DNA of 28,764 nt, taken from Akkermansiaceae bacterium UBA5688. GTDB lineage: Bacteria; Verrucomicrobiota; Verrucomicrobiia; Verrucomicrobiales; Akkermansiaceae. Position 1 is the first letter of the stretch; every line of letters begins with the position of its first letter. The notes under the pieces were generated by a model that had not been told where the DNA came from, made no database searches, and was given only the letters and a program-made list of their open reading frames with translations. This document shows, in pieces, positions 1 to 7,233 of the stretch. A program made the translations under genes and the position numbers. The stretch covers positions 1-28,764 of the forward strand of contig DIHU01000243.1 in NCBI GenBank assembly GCA_002420315.1, in the 5' to 3' direction.

Positions 1-533
1 CGAAATGGTCCTCCTGAGGCAGTTAAAATCAGACGCCGGACTTCATTGGAGCCACCTTTATGACCCTCAAGACATTGGAAAATCGCATTGTGTTCGCTAT
101 CAACGGGGAGAATATTGATGCCTTTTTTTCGGGCAGCATTCATAACGACCTCCCCAGCCATCACCAAAATCTCTTTACTCGCAACCGCGATATCACAACC
201 CAATTCGATGGCCGCTAAGGTGGGCCGCAACCCTTCAATGCCCACGATTGCAACCAGCACCAGATCTGGTTTAGTAACTTCTAACAATTCCTCGAGTCCG
301 TTCGCTCCAGTGTAAATAGAACGTCCAGATCTCTGAAGTTCCTTGTAGCGCGAGTCATCTGCTAAACAGAGATGATTTACTCCAAATTCCTTTGCCTGGT
401 CTTCAAGATCTTCAACGCGGGTTCCAGCGGCAAGCCCAACAATCTCCATTCGATCGGGAATTTGCCGCGCTACAGTAAGCGCGCTTGTTCCAATTGATCC
501 AGTAGAACCTAAAATTACGACTCGCTTTTTCAT
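1..533 (-). CDS. dxr: 1-deoxy-D-xylulose 5-phosphate reductoisomerase, N-terminal part (cut by window edge)
   Basis: DXR converts 1-deoxy-D-xylulose 5-phosphate to 2-C-methyl-D-erythritol 4-phosphate with NADPH, the committed cytosolic step of the MEP isoprenoid pathway. The first 177 residues are present and the 3' end lies beyond base 1. The protein opens with MKKRVVILGSTGSIGTSAL, the family's NADPH-binding GSTGSIG loop. Further on are the 'ASKE' motif and 'PVDSEHNAIFQCL', whose Asp and Glu bind the catalytic metal, and the visible part ends at 'LTASGGPF', just before the flexible catalytic loop. All expected residues in the visible part are intact. The ATG shares one base with the stop of cdsA (TGATG), so the two genes are probably translationally coupled; cdsA-dxr order is common in bacteria. 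Identification is very secure. Confidence 0.97.
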   Translation of the reverse strand, partial: MKKRVVILGSTGSIGTSALTVARQIPDRMEIVGLAAGTRVEDLEDQAKEFGVNHLCLADDSRYKELQRSGRSIYTGANGLEELLEVTKPDLVLVAIVGIEGLRPTLAAIELGCDIAVASKEILVMAGEVVMNAARKKGINILPVDSEHNAIFQCLEGHKGGSNEVRRLILTASGGPF

Positions 534-1435
534 CAAATGAGACCTGTTCCAAGAAGATAAAAATAAGTCACGGGAGCAGCAAAACAAAGACTATCAATTA
601 AATCTAGAACTCCTCCAATCCCAGGCATTAAACTCCCAGAATCCTTCACCTTGAGGCTTCGCTTCAAGATAGATTCAGCAAGATCACCCGCAACGGCCAC
701 CAGACCAATGAGAAGAGCGAGAACGCCTACATGCAAGGGTGGAATCCAAGACAAGATATCACCAGACAATACCCAGACTCCCCATGCCGCAAGCTGGGCA
801 AAACCAAGAGCACCAAAAAAACCTTCCCAGGTTTTTGCAGGACTGAGGTGAGGAGCCATTTTATTTCTGCCGATCAAGGAACCAGTAATGTAAGCCCCCA
901 TGTCGGTAAACTTGGCTGCCGCAATCATGAACAAAAGCAACCAAGCTCCGGGAACCTCACCCTCACCTCCAGCCCCAGGGAGGAAAATGAGGCGATACAC
1001 GAAACATCCAAAAAGGATAGGCACATATACAAATGCAAGCAAACCATCCCCCACCGCATCCACACTTTGGCGCTCTTCGATACCGTGCTTAAATCTGATA
1101 AAAAAACAAAAGACCGTGACGGCAGTCAGCCCTGCCAATTCGCTAAAATAATTATCGTGGCCTTGACACCCCATTGCAAGAAAGGCACCTGTCGAAAGAG
1201 CCACAACTAAACCGACTAATAAACCGAAAGTCCTACATCCTTGGCCGGGGAACTTACAAAACAAGCTCCGGAACTCCCAAGCGCCAGCTACCGTTAAAAA
1301 GGACACAAGTCCCAAAAAAGCCCATCCATTTTGAGAAATAAAGACTCCCGTCACAAGAGCCCATAATATGATGGTGCTTGTAAGACGGGCCCGGAAGACC
1401 TCAGCTTTACTTGGTTTATTAACCCCCTCCTGCAT
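533..1435 (-). CDS. cdsA: Phosphatidate cytidylyltransferase (CDP-diglyceride synthase)
   Basis: CdsA makes CDP-diacylglycerol from phosphatidic acid and CTP at the inner membrane, the branch point for phospholipid synthesis. The protein from the ATG at 1435 is about 300 residues, normal for the family, and is almost entirely hydrophobic with several membrane segments. The family signature sits near the C terminus: 'SILKRSLKVKDSG' followed by 'PGIGGVLDLIDS'. The usual HGG and DR of that signature read IGG and DL here, a variation I believe occurs in other bacteria. The frame stays open to 1651, but that extension overlaps the oppositely oriented EF-hand gene and does not look like CdsA, so ATG 1435 is preferred; no Shine-Dalgarno is visible. 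Its stop overlaps the dxr start. An uppS gene, often found upstream, is absent. Confidence 0.93.
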   Translation of the reverse strand: MQEGVNKPSKAEVFRARLTSTIILWALVTGVFISQNGWAFLGLVSFLTVAGAWEFRSLFCKFPGQGCRTFGLLVGLVVALSTGAFLAMGCQGHDNYFSELAGLTAVTVFCFFIRFKHGIEERQSVDAVGDGLLAFVYVPILFGCFVYRLIFLPGAGGEGEVPGAWLLLFMIAAAKFTDMGAYITGSLIGRNKMAPHLSPAKTWEGFFGALGFAQLAAWGVWVLSGDILSWIPPLHVGVLALLIGLVAVAGDLAESILKRSLKVKDSGSLMPGIGGVLDLIDSLCFAAPVTYFYLLGTGLI

Positions 1436-1568
1436 CCAAGGATCTTTGGGATATGCACTCGAACCGCAATGACAATTCGTTAAAAACTTTGCAACTCTCC
1501 TCCAACGAAGGGTTATATCGTCCGAATCCGGGATCACTTCAGACTCCCAAAAAATTAGAAAAACTATT

Positions 1569-2012
1569 ATGAAGACAATACTAAGATCAATAATCGTCGC
1601 GATTGCCACCTGTGCCGTTGCAACTGCAGAGCCTGATAAGGGTGATGGCAAAAAAGGAGCTCGAGGCCCCGGAAAACGCCCCGTTCCTCAAGGTGACGGC
1701 AAACTCAGCCAAGAAGATCGCAAAGCAGCAATGGCTGCCCGTCGTGCCGAAATGATGAAGAAATTCGACAAAGACGGTGATGGCAAACTCAGCGAAGCTG
1801 AGCGCAAAGCCGCCGGAGAGGCTCGCAAGGCAGAGTTCCTCAAAAAGCATGACAAGGATGGTGACGGAAAGCTCAGCGAAGAGGAAAGAGCGGCAGCTCG
1901 CAAGTCCATGGGAGCTCGCCGCGGTGGCCTACGTGGAGCTGGCAAGGGCGAAGATGGTCGCAAAAAGGGCAAAGGCACCCCAAAAAAGGGTAAAAAACCA
2001 GCTGCTAAGTAG
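1569..2012 (+). CDS. Secreted EF-hand repeat protein with Lys-rich tail
   Basis: This is a 147-residue protein with an N-terminal signal peptide (about residues 1-20, ending near 'ATA'), so it is probably periplasmic or secreted. Two canonical EF-hand loops, both DKDGDGKLSE-type, sit in 28-residue units, each followed by a charged helix rich in Ala, Glu, Lys and Arg. A third unit before them has the loop 'VPQGDGKLSQED', in which calcium ligands 1 and 3 are Val and Gln, so it is degenerate. The C-terminal quarter is Gly/Lys/Arg-rich and strongly basic. Calcium binding by the two intact loops follows from family knowledge; the physiological role is unknown. Spontaneously secreted EF-hand proteins of this size are frequent in Verrucomicrobiota and Planctomycetes. 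It is a single-gene unit, divergent from cdsA and closed by a strong terminator. Confidence 0.85.
   Translation: MKTILRSIIVAIATCAVATAEPDKGDGKKGARGPGKRPVPQGDGKLSQEDRKAAMAARRAEMMKKFDKDGDGKLSEAERKAAGEARKAEFLKKHDKDGDGKLSEEERAAARKSMGARRGGLRGAGKGEDGRKKGKGTPKKGKKPAAK
1683..1934 (+). repeat. Three tandem 84-base units encoding 28-residue EF-hand repeats
   Basis: Units begin near 1683, 1767 and 1851 with an exact 84-base period measured between equivalent GGT codons of the loops (1692 and 1776) and between GAC codons (1767 and 1851). Copies 2 and 3 retain the full calcium loop; copy 1 has lost two ligands. The pattern suggests growth by tandem duplication inside the gene. Confidence 0.75.
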
Positions 2013-2040
2013 TTTTTAGCTCCCCCCATACCCAAACTAT

Positions 2041-2076
2041 AAAGAAGCCCGGTCAGTATTGATCGGGCTTCTTTGC
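2041..2076 (+). terminator. Intrinsic terminator after the EF-hand gene
   Basis: A perfect 11-base-pair stem is formed by AAAGAAGCCCG (2041-2051) and CGGGCTTCTTT (2064-2074). It extends inward by four more pairs, one of them G-T, to a GTAT loop at 2056-2059. The T-rich 3' arm follows the gene's stop codon by 28 bases. The symmetric A/T ends could also let it act in the other direction, but no minus-strand gene needs it here. Confidence 0.85.
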
Positions 2077-2279
2077 CTTTAAATTGGGAATCAGATGAAT
2101 GATTGCACTACCTTAGCTTATCTAAGAACCTCTCCATGGGAATGTCGTGTATCAATACCCCCTCGGAAGCCGAAATCGCATCCTTCTACCCTTTTACTTT
2201 TTTTGAGAGGCTTATGAAACGATAAAGAAATGATCCTCAAATAATCAGGACTATCTTTCCCTCATTGCCAGCGGCAAGC

Positions 2280-2298
2280 TCCTAGGATATACCTAGGA
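2280..2298 (+). promoter_or_regulatory. Inverted repeat covering the ribosome-binding region of the 2300 gene
   Basis: TCCTAGG (2280-2286), ATATA, CCTAGGA (2292-2298) form a perfect 7-base inverted repeat ending one base before the ATG at 2300. A second short inverted repeat, TTGCC-AGC-GGCAA (2265-2277), lies directly upstream. The AGGA in the right arm would be the only Shine-Dalgarno-like element but is too close to the ATG; the copy in the left arm (2284-2287) is 12 bases away. The repeat could be an operator, or RNA hairpins that control translation. Function is inferred only. Confidence 0.45.
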
Positions 2299-2299
2299 A

Positions 2300-3277
2300 A
2301 TGAAATGGAAGGTTGTTTTATCTCTTCTCGTAGCCAGCCTTGCGGCCGGTCAAACTTTACACTTCCCGGACCTAAAATGGAAGGAAAAGGACCTTGATCA
2401 TTTCACGATCCGAACCAAGAGCACCGGGACCGATCCAGGTCGGAAATATTCAGAAAAAACCTATGAGGTAATGCTTGAGATTCTTCCTGGACTAGAGAGG
2501 GATTTCGAGAAAAACGAATTCCGAACACCCGGCGGACAGGAAGCGGGTAAAGAAGACAGGTTCCGATTCACCATCTATTTAGTCGAAAACGGTCATGATT
2601 TTCATAGTTGCGTCATGATCGATGCCAACCGTCACAATTGGCGCAGCGGCAATGTTCAGATCACGAAGCAGGTTGGAAATTACCTCGACTCAATGAACCG
2701 TTATCTTGTCATCTGCAAAAGCGATCCTGAGCAATCAGGCGGGGGACGTGAGAAAGATCGCAAGGAAATCCTAGTGCACAATCTTGGAACAGCATTAATG
2801 AAAAGTCGCACCCACCAGGCTAATCTCCCCTTTTGGATGACAGCAGGGATGGGCTACTACGCTGAGCACATGGTCTTTGACCGCTGTTCGATTTATTATC
2901 TCGATTTCGAAGCCTACTACCGGGAAAATCCTGACGCGAAAGTAGATGCCCGTAAGGGTGGAACACTAGGGCCCCAAGAATCATGGCCAAGAATCCTACG
3001 AAAACTTTGCAAAGACGATAAAAGGGTAAGTCTTGAAAAGACACTCGACGCCCAGATCATCACCCTTTCGCCGAACGAATCCGGATATATATTTGCACTG
3101 AACTACTTCATGGTTAGCACCGATGAACGCAGGAAAAAATATCAGGAATTTATTACTTCAATTCGTGGAAACGTAAAGCCGACAAAAGATCTTCTTTTAA
3201 AAACTATGGGTTACGGGGATGATGCTTCATTTGAAAAAGACTGGTATGACTGGATGATGAGTTCAAAATTCAAATAA
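2300..3277 (+). CDS. Secreted peptidase-MA-like protein with lost zinc motif (probable pseudo-enzyme)
   Basis: This is a 325-residue protein with a short signal peptide (about residues 1-17, MKWKVVLSLLVASLAAG). The central segment 'EILVHNLGTALMKSR' followed by 'LPFWMTAGMGYYAEH' matches the layout of peptidase-MA/gluzincin domains, where HExxH is followed by 'LP-W--EG-AEY'. Here HExxH reads H160-N-L-G-T164, so the catalytic Glu and second zinc His are gone, and the usual EG-AE segment reads 'TAGMGYY', losing the third ligand region. The fold is therefore inferred and catalysis is unlikely. The N-terminal 'HFTIRTKSTG' segment resembles the start of such secreted proteins. The next gene begins 6 bases after its stop, so they are probably co-transcribed. 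An alternative is an unrelated secreted protein with chance similarity. Confidence 0.7.
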   Translation: MKWKVVLSLLVASLAAGQTLHFPDLKWKEKDLDHFTIRTKSTGTDPGRKYSEKTYEVMLEILPGLERDFEKNEFRTPGGQEAGKEDRFRFTIYLVENGHDFHSCVMIDANRHNWRSGNVQITKQVGNYLDSMNRYLVICKSDPEQSGGGREKDRKEILVHNLGTALMKSRTHQANLPFWMTAGMGYYAEHMVFDRCSIYYLDFEAYYRENPDAKVDARKGGTLGPQESWPRILRKLCKDDKRVSLEKTLDAQIITLSPNESGYIFALNYFMVSTDERRKKYQEFITSIRGNVKPTKDLLLKTMGYGDDASFEKDWYDWMMSSKFK

Positions 3278-3283
3278 GGTTCG

Positions 3284-3961
3284 ATGAATAAGCACCGATT
3301 CATTCTTTTTATCGCTCTCCTCGGCGGCTCGGGTTTAGCAGCCTATTTTGCTGCTTCTCACAACCCAGTGAAGAAGGATGAAGTTCCTCAAGCAACTCCA
3401 CCCCTAACGGTTCTCCAAAAACAAAAACCTTCTAAACGTAGCGAATTATCAGCACCACTCCCCCTCGACAAGCGGAAGGTCGAAGAAATGGATTCAACAA
3501 ACTACGAAGTAACTGTTTCTAATATTGAGTTGGAAGAAGTTGGCCGGCGAATTGAGCGGGAATCTCAGGAACAACTCCGTAAACTCACCGACCGTTATCA
3601 GCTCACTGCAAACCAACGGCGAGAAGCATTCCCGCTTTTAGTCAGCTATCACGCTGATTACACCGATGGACTCATTGTTAATGGATTTAAAGCGCAGCCT
3701 CCGCGCACCAATAATCTTTCATCTGAACTTTATTTAATTTTTGATCTTACCCAACAAGAGATTTACCAAGAGGATGTCGAAGCTGATAATAAATGGTGGG
3801 GGGAGATAATCGGGCAACTTCGTTCTGATCTTGACCGGTCGCTCTATTCAACACGCGAGAAGAACATATTAAAGAAAAGCGATAAGAAAACTGAGGAGGA
3901 GAGTCTAAACGAAGGTGGCGAACTACGCACGATACCCCTGGACGATCTCTTTGGAAATTGA
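3284..3961 (+). CDS. Membrane-anchored hypothetical protein
   Basis: I do not recognise a named family. The 225-residue product starts with a signal anchor (residues about 5-25, 'FILFIALLGGSGLAAYFAA'), then a Pro/Lys-rich linker to about residue 60. A charged helical region follows, containing 'RQ'-type heptads and 'LTANQRREAFPLLVSYHADY', similar in style to the 'LTxxQRxxxFPLL' helical segments of periplasmic Verrucomicrobiota proteins. The C terminus is acidic ('IPLDDLFGN'). It starts 6 bases after the pseudo-peptidase gene, with only an AAGG-like sequence in front, so the two are likely one operon and may act together in the periplasm. No terminator is obvious before the convergent RNase R gene. 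Confidence 0.65.
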   Translation: MNKHRFILFIALLGGSGLAAYFAASHNPVKKDEVPQATPPLTVLQKQKPSKRSELSAPLPLDKRKVEEMDSTNYEVTVSNIELEEVGRRIERESQEQLRKLTDRYQLTANQRREAFPLLVSYHADYTDGLIVNGFKAQPPRTNNLSSELYLIFDLTQQEIYQEDVEADNKWWGEIIGQLRSDLDRSLYSTREKNILKKSDKKTEEESLNEGGELRTIPLDDLFGN

Positions 3962-4003
3962 TGGCCCCTTTAATGTAATTCCGAAATCATTCTAATAAAG
4001 CAC

Positions 4004-6328
4004 TCACTTCCTTTTCCGGCGGCGAGCTTTATTAAGAGCTGACTTCCGAACGACCTTCCGTCGGGCTGGACTCTTTTGACTGCCCTTCAGTGATTTGCCC
4101 TTTTTACCACTTGTTTTATTTCTGGCAGAATCACGAACTGTCTTTTTTTGAATTGAACCACCAATCACCTCGATGATTTTGAAATCTGCCTTCATTCCAA
4201 TTCGATCAACTTCGTCAACCACTACCTTCATGCGAGTTCCTGATTGTAGAATTTGCCCCCTGCTATTCGCGAAGCGGTCAGCATTATTTTCAAAAAACCA
4301 GCGCCCCTCAGGAAACCCTACCCTCTTTACAAGCCCGCGTTGAAGGATATCAGTGCACTCCATAAACAGGCCCATCGCCCGGACTTCGGTGATGATTGCA
4401 TCAAATACCGGCGGCTTCTCCTGACGCGAAGACAGCTCAAGCCACTCGAGCATTTTCATACGACGACTTTCGGTCTCTGCATCCGAACTCGTTCGCTCTG
4501 TTCCAGAGATGTGCTCAGCTATTTCAATACAGCGCTTAGAATCCGGAGTTCGGTCGATTTCCTTTGGCCTATTTCTAAGCAAGGGTTGCAAGGAACGGTG
4601 CATCACAAGATCAGCATATCGACGGATGGGACTGGTGAAATGGCAGTAGTCAGTTTTTGCTAGGCCATAATGACCGTCGGGAGTAGCCATATAACAAGCT
4701 CTCTTTAGGCTCTTCAGAAGACCTACCTTGATAGCTGGTTCCTCCAGCGACCCTCTTGCCGCATTAATTAGCTTTTGAATATGACGACGATTGGTGAGGT
4801 CTCCTGGTTCATATCCATGGGAACGGGCAAGCTCAGCAAATTCCTCTAACCTATCTGGATCAGGGTCTTCATGAACCCGGTAAATAGTTGGTCGATTTGA
4901 ATTTTTAACTATTCGCGCAACCGCCTCATTGGCGGAGAGCATAAATTCTTCAATTAACTGATGGCTCTCATTGTATTCTTCGCGCTGGTATCCGGTAGGC
5001 ACACCTTCCTCATCTAGGATAATGCTGACTTCCGGCATATCTAAATCCAATCCTCCATTATCAAATCGGCGTCTACGAAGAAGCGATGCTAAATTCCAGG
5101 CTTCACGGATCCTATTACCCAGTTTTCCGCCTTTACCTGGATTCTCTATCACCTCCTGAGCCTCTTCATAGGCATACTTTCGAGGCGTGCAGATCACGGC
5201 ATCACAAAAGTAACTTTTCACCATGCGGCCATCGGTATCGAAATCCATAACCACACATTTAGTAAGTCTATCTTCTTGTGGGACTAACGAACAAATTCCG
5301 TTACTCAGTTCCTCGGGTAACATTGGAATCACACGATCGACAAGATAAGTTGAGTTCCCGCGCTCACGAGCTTCAAGATCCATGACGCTCTCAGGCTTAA
5401 TATAGTAGGAGACATCAGCGATATGCACCGCCAGCCGCCAGCCAGTTTCGGTTTTCTCGACCAAGATAGCATCGTCAAAGTCCTTTGCTGTTTTTGGATC
5501 GATTGTTATAACATCGCGCTTCCTCCAGTCTTCTCGACGAGCAATTTCTTCCTCTGATATTTCCATCGGGATATTCTTTGCGGCCTCGACAACATGAACA
5601 GGAAAGGTCGGATTAATCCCGTGTTGATGGACGATTGCCTCCACATCGACTCCAGGGTCCCCGGGCCATCCTAAAATCTCGATAAGGTGACCTTTAGGTA
5701 TATCCTTAGCATGTTCCCATTCTGTGATTTCTGCGACCACGAGCTGCCCCGATCTCGCATTAAGGGTATTACCAATCTGAATAGATGGTGGTAAACGTTC
5801 GTCATTGGTTTGCACCGAGGAAAACTTGCCCTTTTTAACAAAAACGCCCGTCACCCTACTCGAACGTCGCTCTACAACCTCTATCACCCTCGCACGTAGA
5901 TCATTGTGTTCCTTAGAGGTTGAATTATTTTTCACCAATCTCGCTCGAACGATATCACCGTCTAGGGCGATCCCCATCGAGCGGGGAGAAATATAAAAAC
6001 GATCCTGCTCATCGAAATCGATCCCAGTGGCGAGATTCTCTTCGTCTGCTTTGTCGGGAAAAAACCACCCGTGTCCTCCCAGGGCCGCTTTAATTTGTCC
6101 AATTAAGCCCCCGCGACTTCGACCCGCACCACTTACGCTGAAACGCCCCTTCTTTCCATGAACGATTTCTCCAGCCTCTACTAACTCAGCAAGATTTTCA
6201 CGAAGCTCCTTGCGCATACTTCCAGGCAATTCTAAAGCCCGAGTAAGTTCACTCTTATTACATGGTCGGCCACCCTCCTTACCCAAAAGCGCAATGATTC
6301 GCTTTTTCATCTCCTCTGGTTTTGGCAT
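4004..6328 (-). CDS. rnr: Ribonuclease R (RNB-family 3'-5' exoribonuclease)
   Basis: RNase R is a processive 3'-5' exoribonuclease that degrades structured RNA in the cytoplasm. From the ATG at 6328 the protein is about 774 residues: an N-terminal winged-helix segment ('ELTRALELPG'), cold-shock-type OB domains, the RNB domain with catalytic 'VITIDPKTAKDFDDAI' (about residues 273-288) holding the metal-binding aspartates, the 'HFTSPIRRYADLVMHR' motif, then an S1 domain ('VFDAIITEVRAMGLFMEC'). The last 45 or so residues are a very basic Lys/Arg/Ser tail, as in other RNase R proteins. The frame opens upstream with a GTG at 6421, and an internal ATG lies at 6310; none has a convincing Shine-Dalgarno. 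ATG 6328 is chosen because it precedes the winged helix directly. It is convergent with the 3284 gene, leaving 42 bases. Confidence 0.93.
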   Translation of the reverse strand: MPKPEEMKKRIIALLGKEGGRPCNKSELTRALELPGSMRKELRENLAELVEAGEIVHGKKGRFSVSGAGRSRGGLIGQIKAALGGHGWFFPDKADEENLATGIDFDEQDRFYISPRSMGIALDGDIVRARLVKNNSTSKEHNDLRARVIEVVERRSSRVTGVFVKKGKFSSVQTNDERLPPSIQIGNTLNARSGQLVVAEITEWEHAKDIPKGHLIEILGWPGDPGVDVEAIVHQHGINPTFPVHVVEAAKNIPMEISEEEIARREDWRKRDVITIDPKTAKDFDDAILVEKTETGWRLAVHIADVSYYIKPESVMDLEARERGNSTYLVDRVIPMLPEELSNGICSLVPQEDRLTKCVVMDFDTDGRMVKSYFCDAVICTPRKYAYEEAQEVIENPGKGGKLGNRIREAWNLASLLRRRRFDNGGLDLDMPEVSIILDEEGVPTGYQREEYNESHQLIEEFMLSANEAVARIVKNSNRPTIYRVHEDPDPDRLEEFAELARSHGYEPGDLTNRRHIQKLINAARGSLEEPAIKVGLLKSLKRACYMATPDGHYGLAKTDYCHFTSPIRRYADLVMHRSLQPLLRNRPKEIDRTPDSKRCIEIAEHISGTERTSSDAETESRRMKMLEWLELSSRQEKPPVFDAIITEVRAMGLFMECTDILQRGLVKRVGFPEGRWFFENNADRFANSRGQILQSGTRMKVVVDEVDRIGMKADFKIIEVIGGSIQKKTVRDSARNKTSGKKGKSLKGSQKSPARRKVVRKSALNKARRRKRK

Positions 6329-6460
6329 ATCGATACTTTGGACTACCTCAACGATCTTAACAACTACCGTATCAGAACTTCCAAAAACAGGTATCGCTCT
6401 CTTGAGCCGGTAAGCCTTCACAAATCAGAATCAAAATTCTTCCCAGGCTTACTCCAGAAG

Positions 6461-6469
6461 TGCTATACT
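6461..6469 (+). promoter_or_regulatory. Possible extended -10 promoter for the pseudopilin gene
   Basis: TGCTATACT (6461-6469) matches an extended -10 element (TGn followed by TATACT). A weak -35-like TTCCCA lies about 18 bases upstream. Transcription would start near 6476, giving a leader of about 90 bases before the ATG at 6565. Judged by eye only. Confidence 0.35.
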
Positions 6470-6564
6470 AGGACATCACGGTGCAGAAGCGGAAAGGCTT
6501 TGGTTGCCAAGCTCCTCAAAATCAACTATTTCTCTCTCCGAGATCTTCAAATCAACCAAATATC

Positions 6565-7176
6565 ATGAAACACACACTTCCAACTTCGTTCACACGACGC
6601 GGATTTACCCTCGTTGAGCTACTCGTCGTTATTTCAATTATCGCCGTTCTGGCCTCCCTAGGGTTTGGAATGTATAACAAGGCACTAGAAACCACCAAAA
6701 AGACAGAAGCCACCCAGTGTCTTAGCAATTTGATCATGGCTTGTGATTCTTTTTTTGAGGAATACCAAGCCCTTCCAATGGCTACAACTTCGGCTATCGA
6801 TGCTGAGCAAGTCACTGATAACCGATTAATGGGGCCACTTCTTGGTCAACAAGGTTCCCAAGACGAAAATCCGAAATTTCAAACTTTCTTCACCTGGAAA
6901 CAAGCTAAGGGAAAAGGAGCCTCGGCAGTCGGCGGCCTCGAACGCACTGAGAACCGTGCCGAACTCGTTGGACCATGGTTTAACCCAAGCAAATCAGATC
7001 GATACTACCGTCTCATGTTTAACTATGATTACGATAACCAACTTCGTGAGCCGCAAGTCCTTGGAAACGAGATTGTCTGGGATGTCCGGGTCATCGGTTA
7101 TCATATGGGTAAAGATGGAAAAGTTGGTGGCTCGAATGACTCAGACAACGTTTACAGCTGGCCCAAAAGCAATTAG
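6565..7176 (+). CDS. Type II secretion / type IV pilin-like pseudopilin (GspG-like)
   Basis: The product from ATG 6565 is 203 residues. Residues 11-33 form the class III prepilin signal: RRG/FTLVELLVVISIIAVLAS, with predicted prepilin-peptidase cleavage and N-methylation between Gly13 and Phe14 and the conserved Glu at mature position 5. A long amphipathic helix and a C-terminal globular domain follow, rich in aromatic residues ('YYRLMFNYDYDNQL', 'WDVRVIGYHMGKDGK'), ending 'DNVYSWPKSN'. The open frame extends back to 6481, but the ATG at 6565 puts the basic leader at the usual length. No other secretion or pilus genes lie in the window, which is typical for the many orphan pseudopilin-like genes of Verrucomicrobiota. 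Substrate or assembly partner is unknown. It ends at a terminator. Confidence 0.88.
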   Translation: MKHTLPTSFTRRGFTLVELLVVISIIAVLASLGFGMYNKALETTKKTEATQCLSNLIMACDSFFEEYQALPMATTSAIDAEQVTDNRLMGPLLGQQGSQDENPKFQTFFTWKQAKGKGASAVGGLERTENRAELVGPWFNPSKSDRYYRLMFNYDYDNQLREPQVLGNEIVWDVRVIGYHMGKDGKVGGSNDSDNVYSWPKSN

Positions 7177-7197
7177 TAACATCTCTTGAACTTCTTT

Positions 7198-7233
7198 AAA
7201 ATCCGTTCGTCCTCGTGGGCGTTCGGATTTTTT
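7198..7233. terminator. Bidirectional intrinsic terminator between convergent genes
   Basis: AAAATCCG (7198-7205) pairs with CGGATTTT (7224-7231). Inside, after a symmetric TT/TT mismatch, CGTCC pairs with GGGCG (one G-T) around a TCGT loop. A run of T follows on the plus strand, and A residues in the left arm provide the same for the minus strand. It lies between the pseudopilin stop (7176) and the convergent stop at 7233 and probably serves both. Confidence 0.8.

Noticed and set aside
731..1210. Plus-strand open frame of 159 codons inside cdsA
   Set aside because: It is antisense to a well-supported cdsA, has low-complexity composition and matches no family pattern.
1436..1651. N-terminal extension of cdsA up to 1651
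   Set aside because: It would overlap the EF-hand gene on the other strand and its sequence is not like CdsA; ATG 1435 gives normal length.
6329..6421. GTG-started extension of RNase R
   Set aside because: No Shine-Dalgarno and no similarity to the usual N terminus; kept only as an alternative start.
6481..6564. Upstream extension of the pseudopilin
   Set aside because: The prepilin leader is complete from ATG 6565; the longer form would place the cleavage site at an unusual depth.
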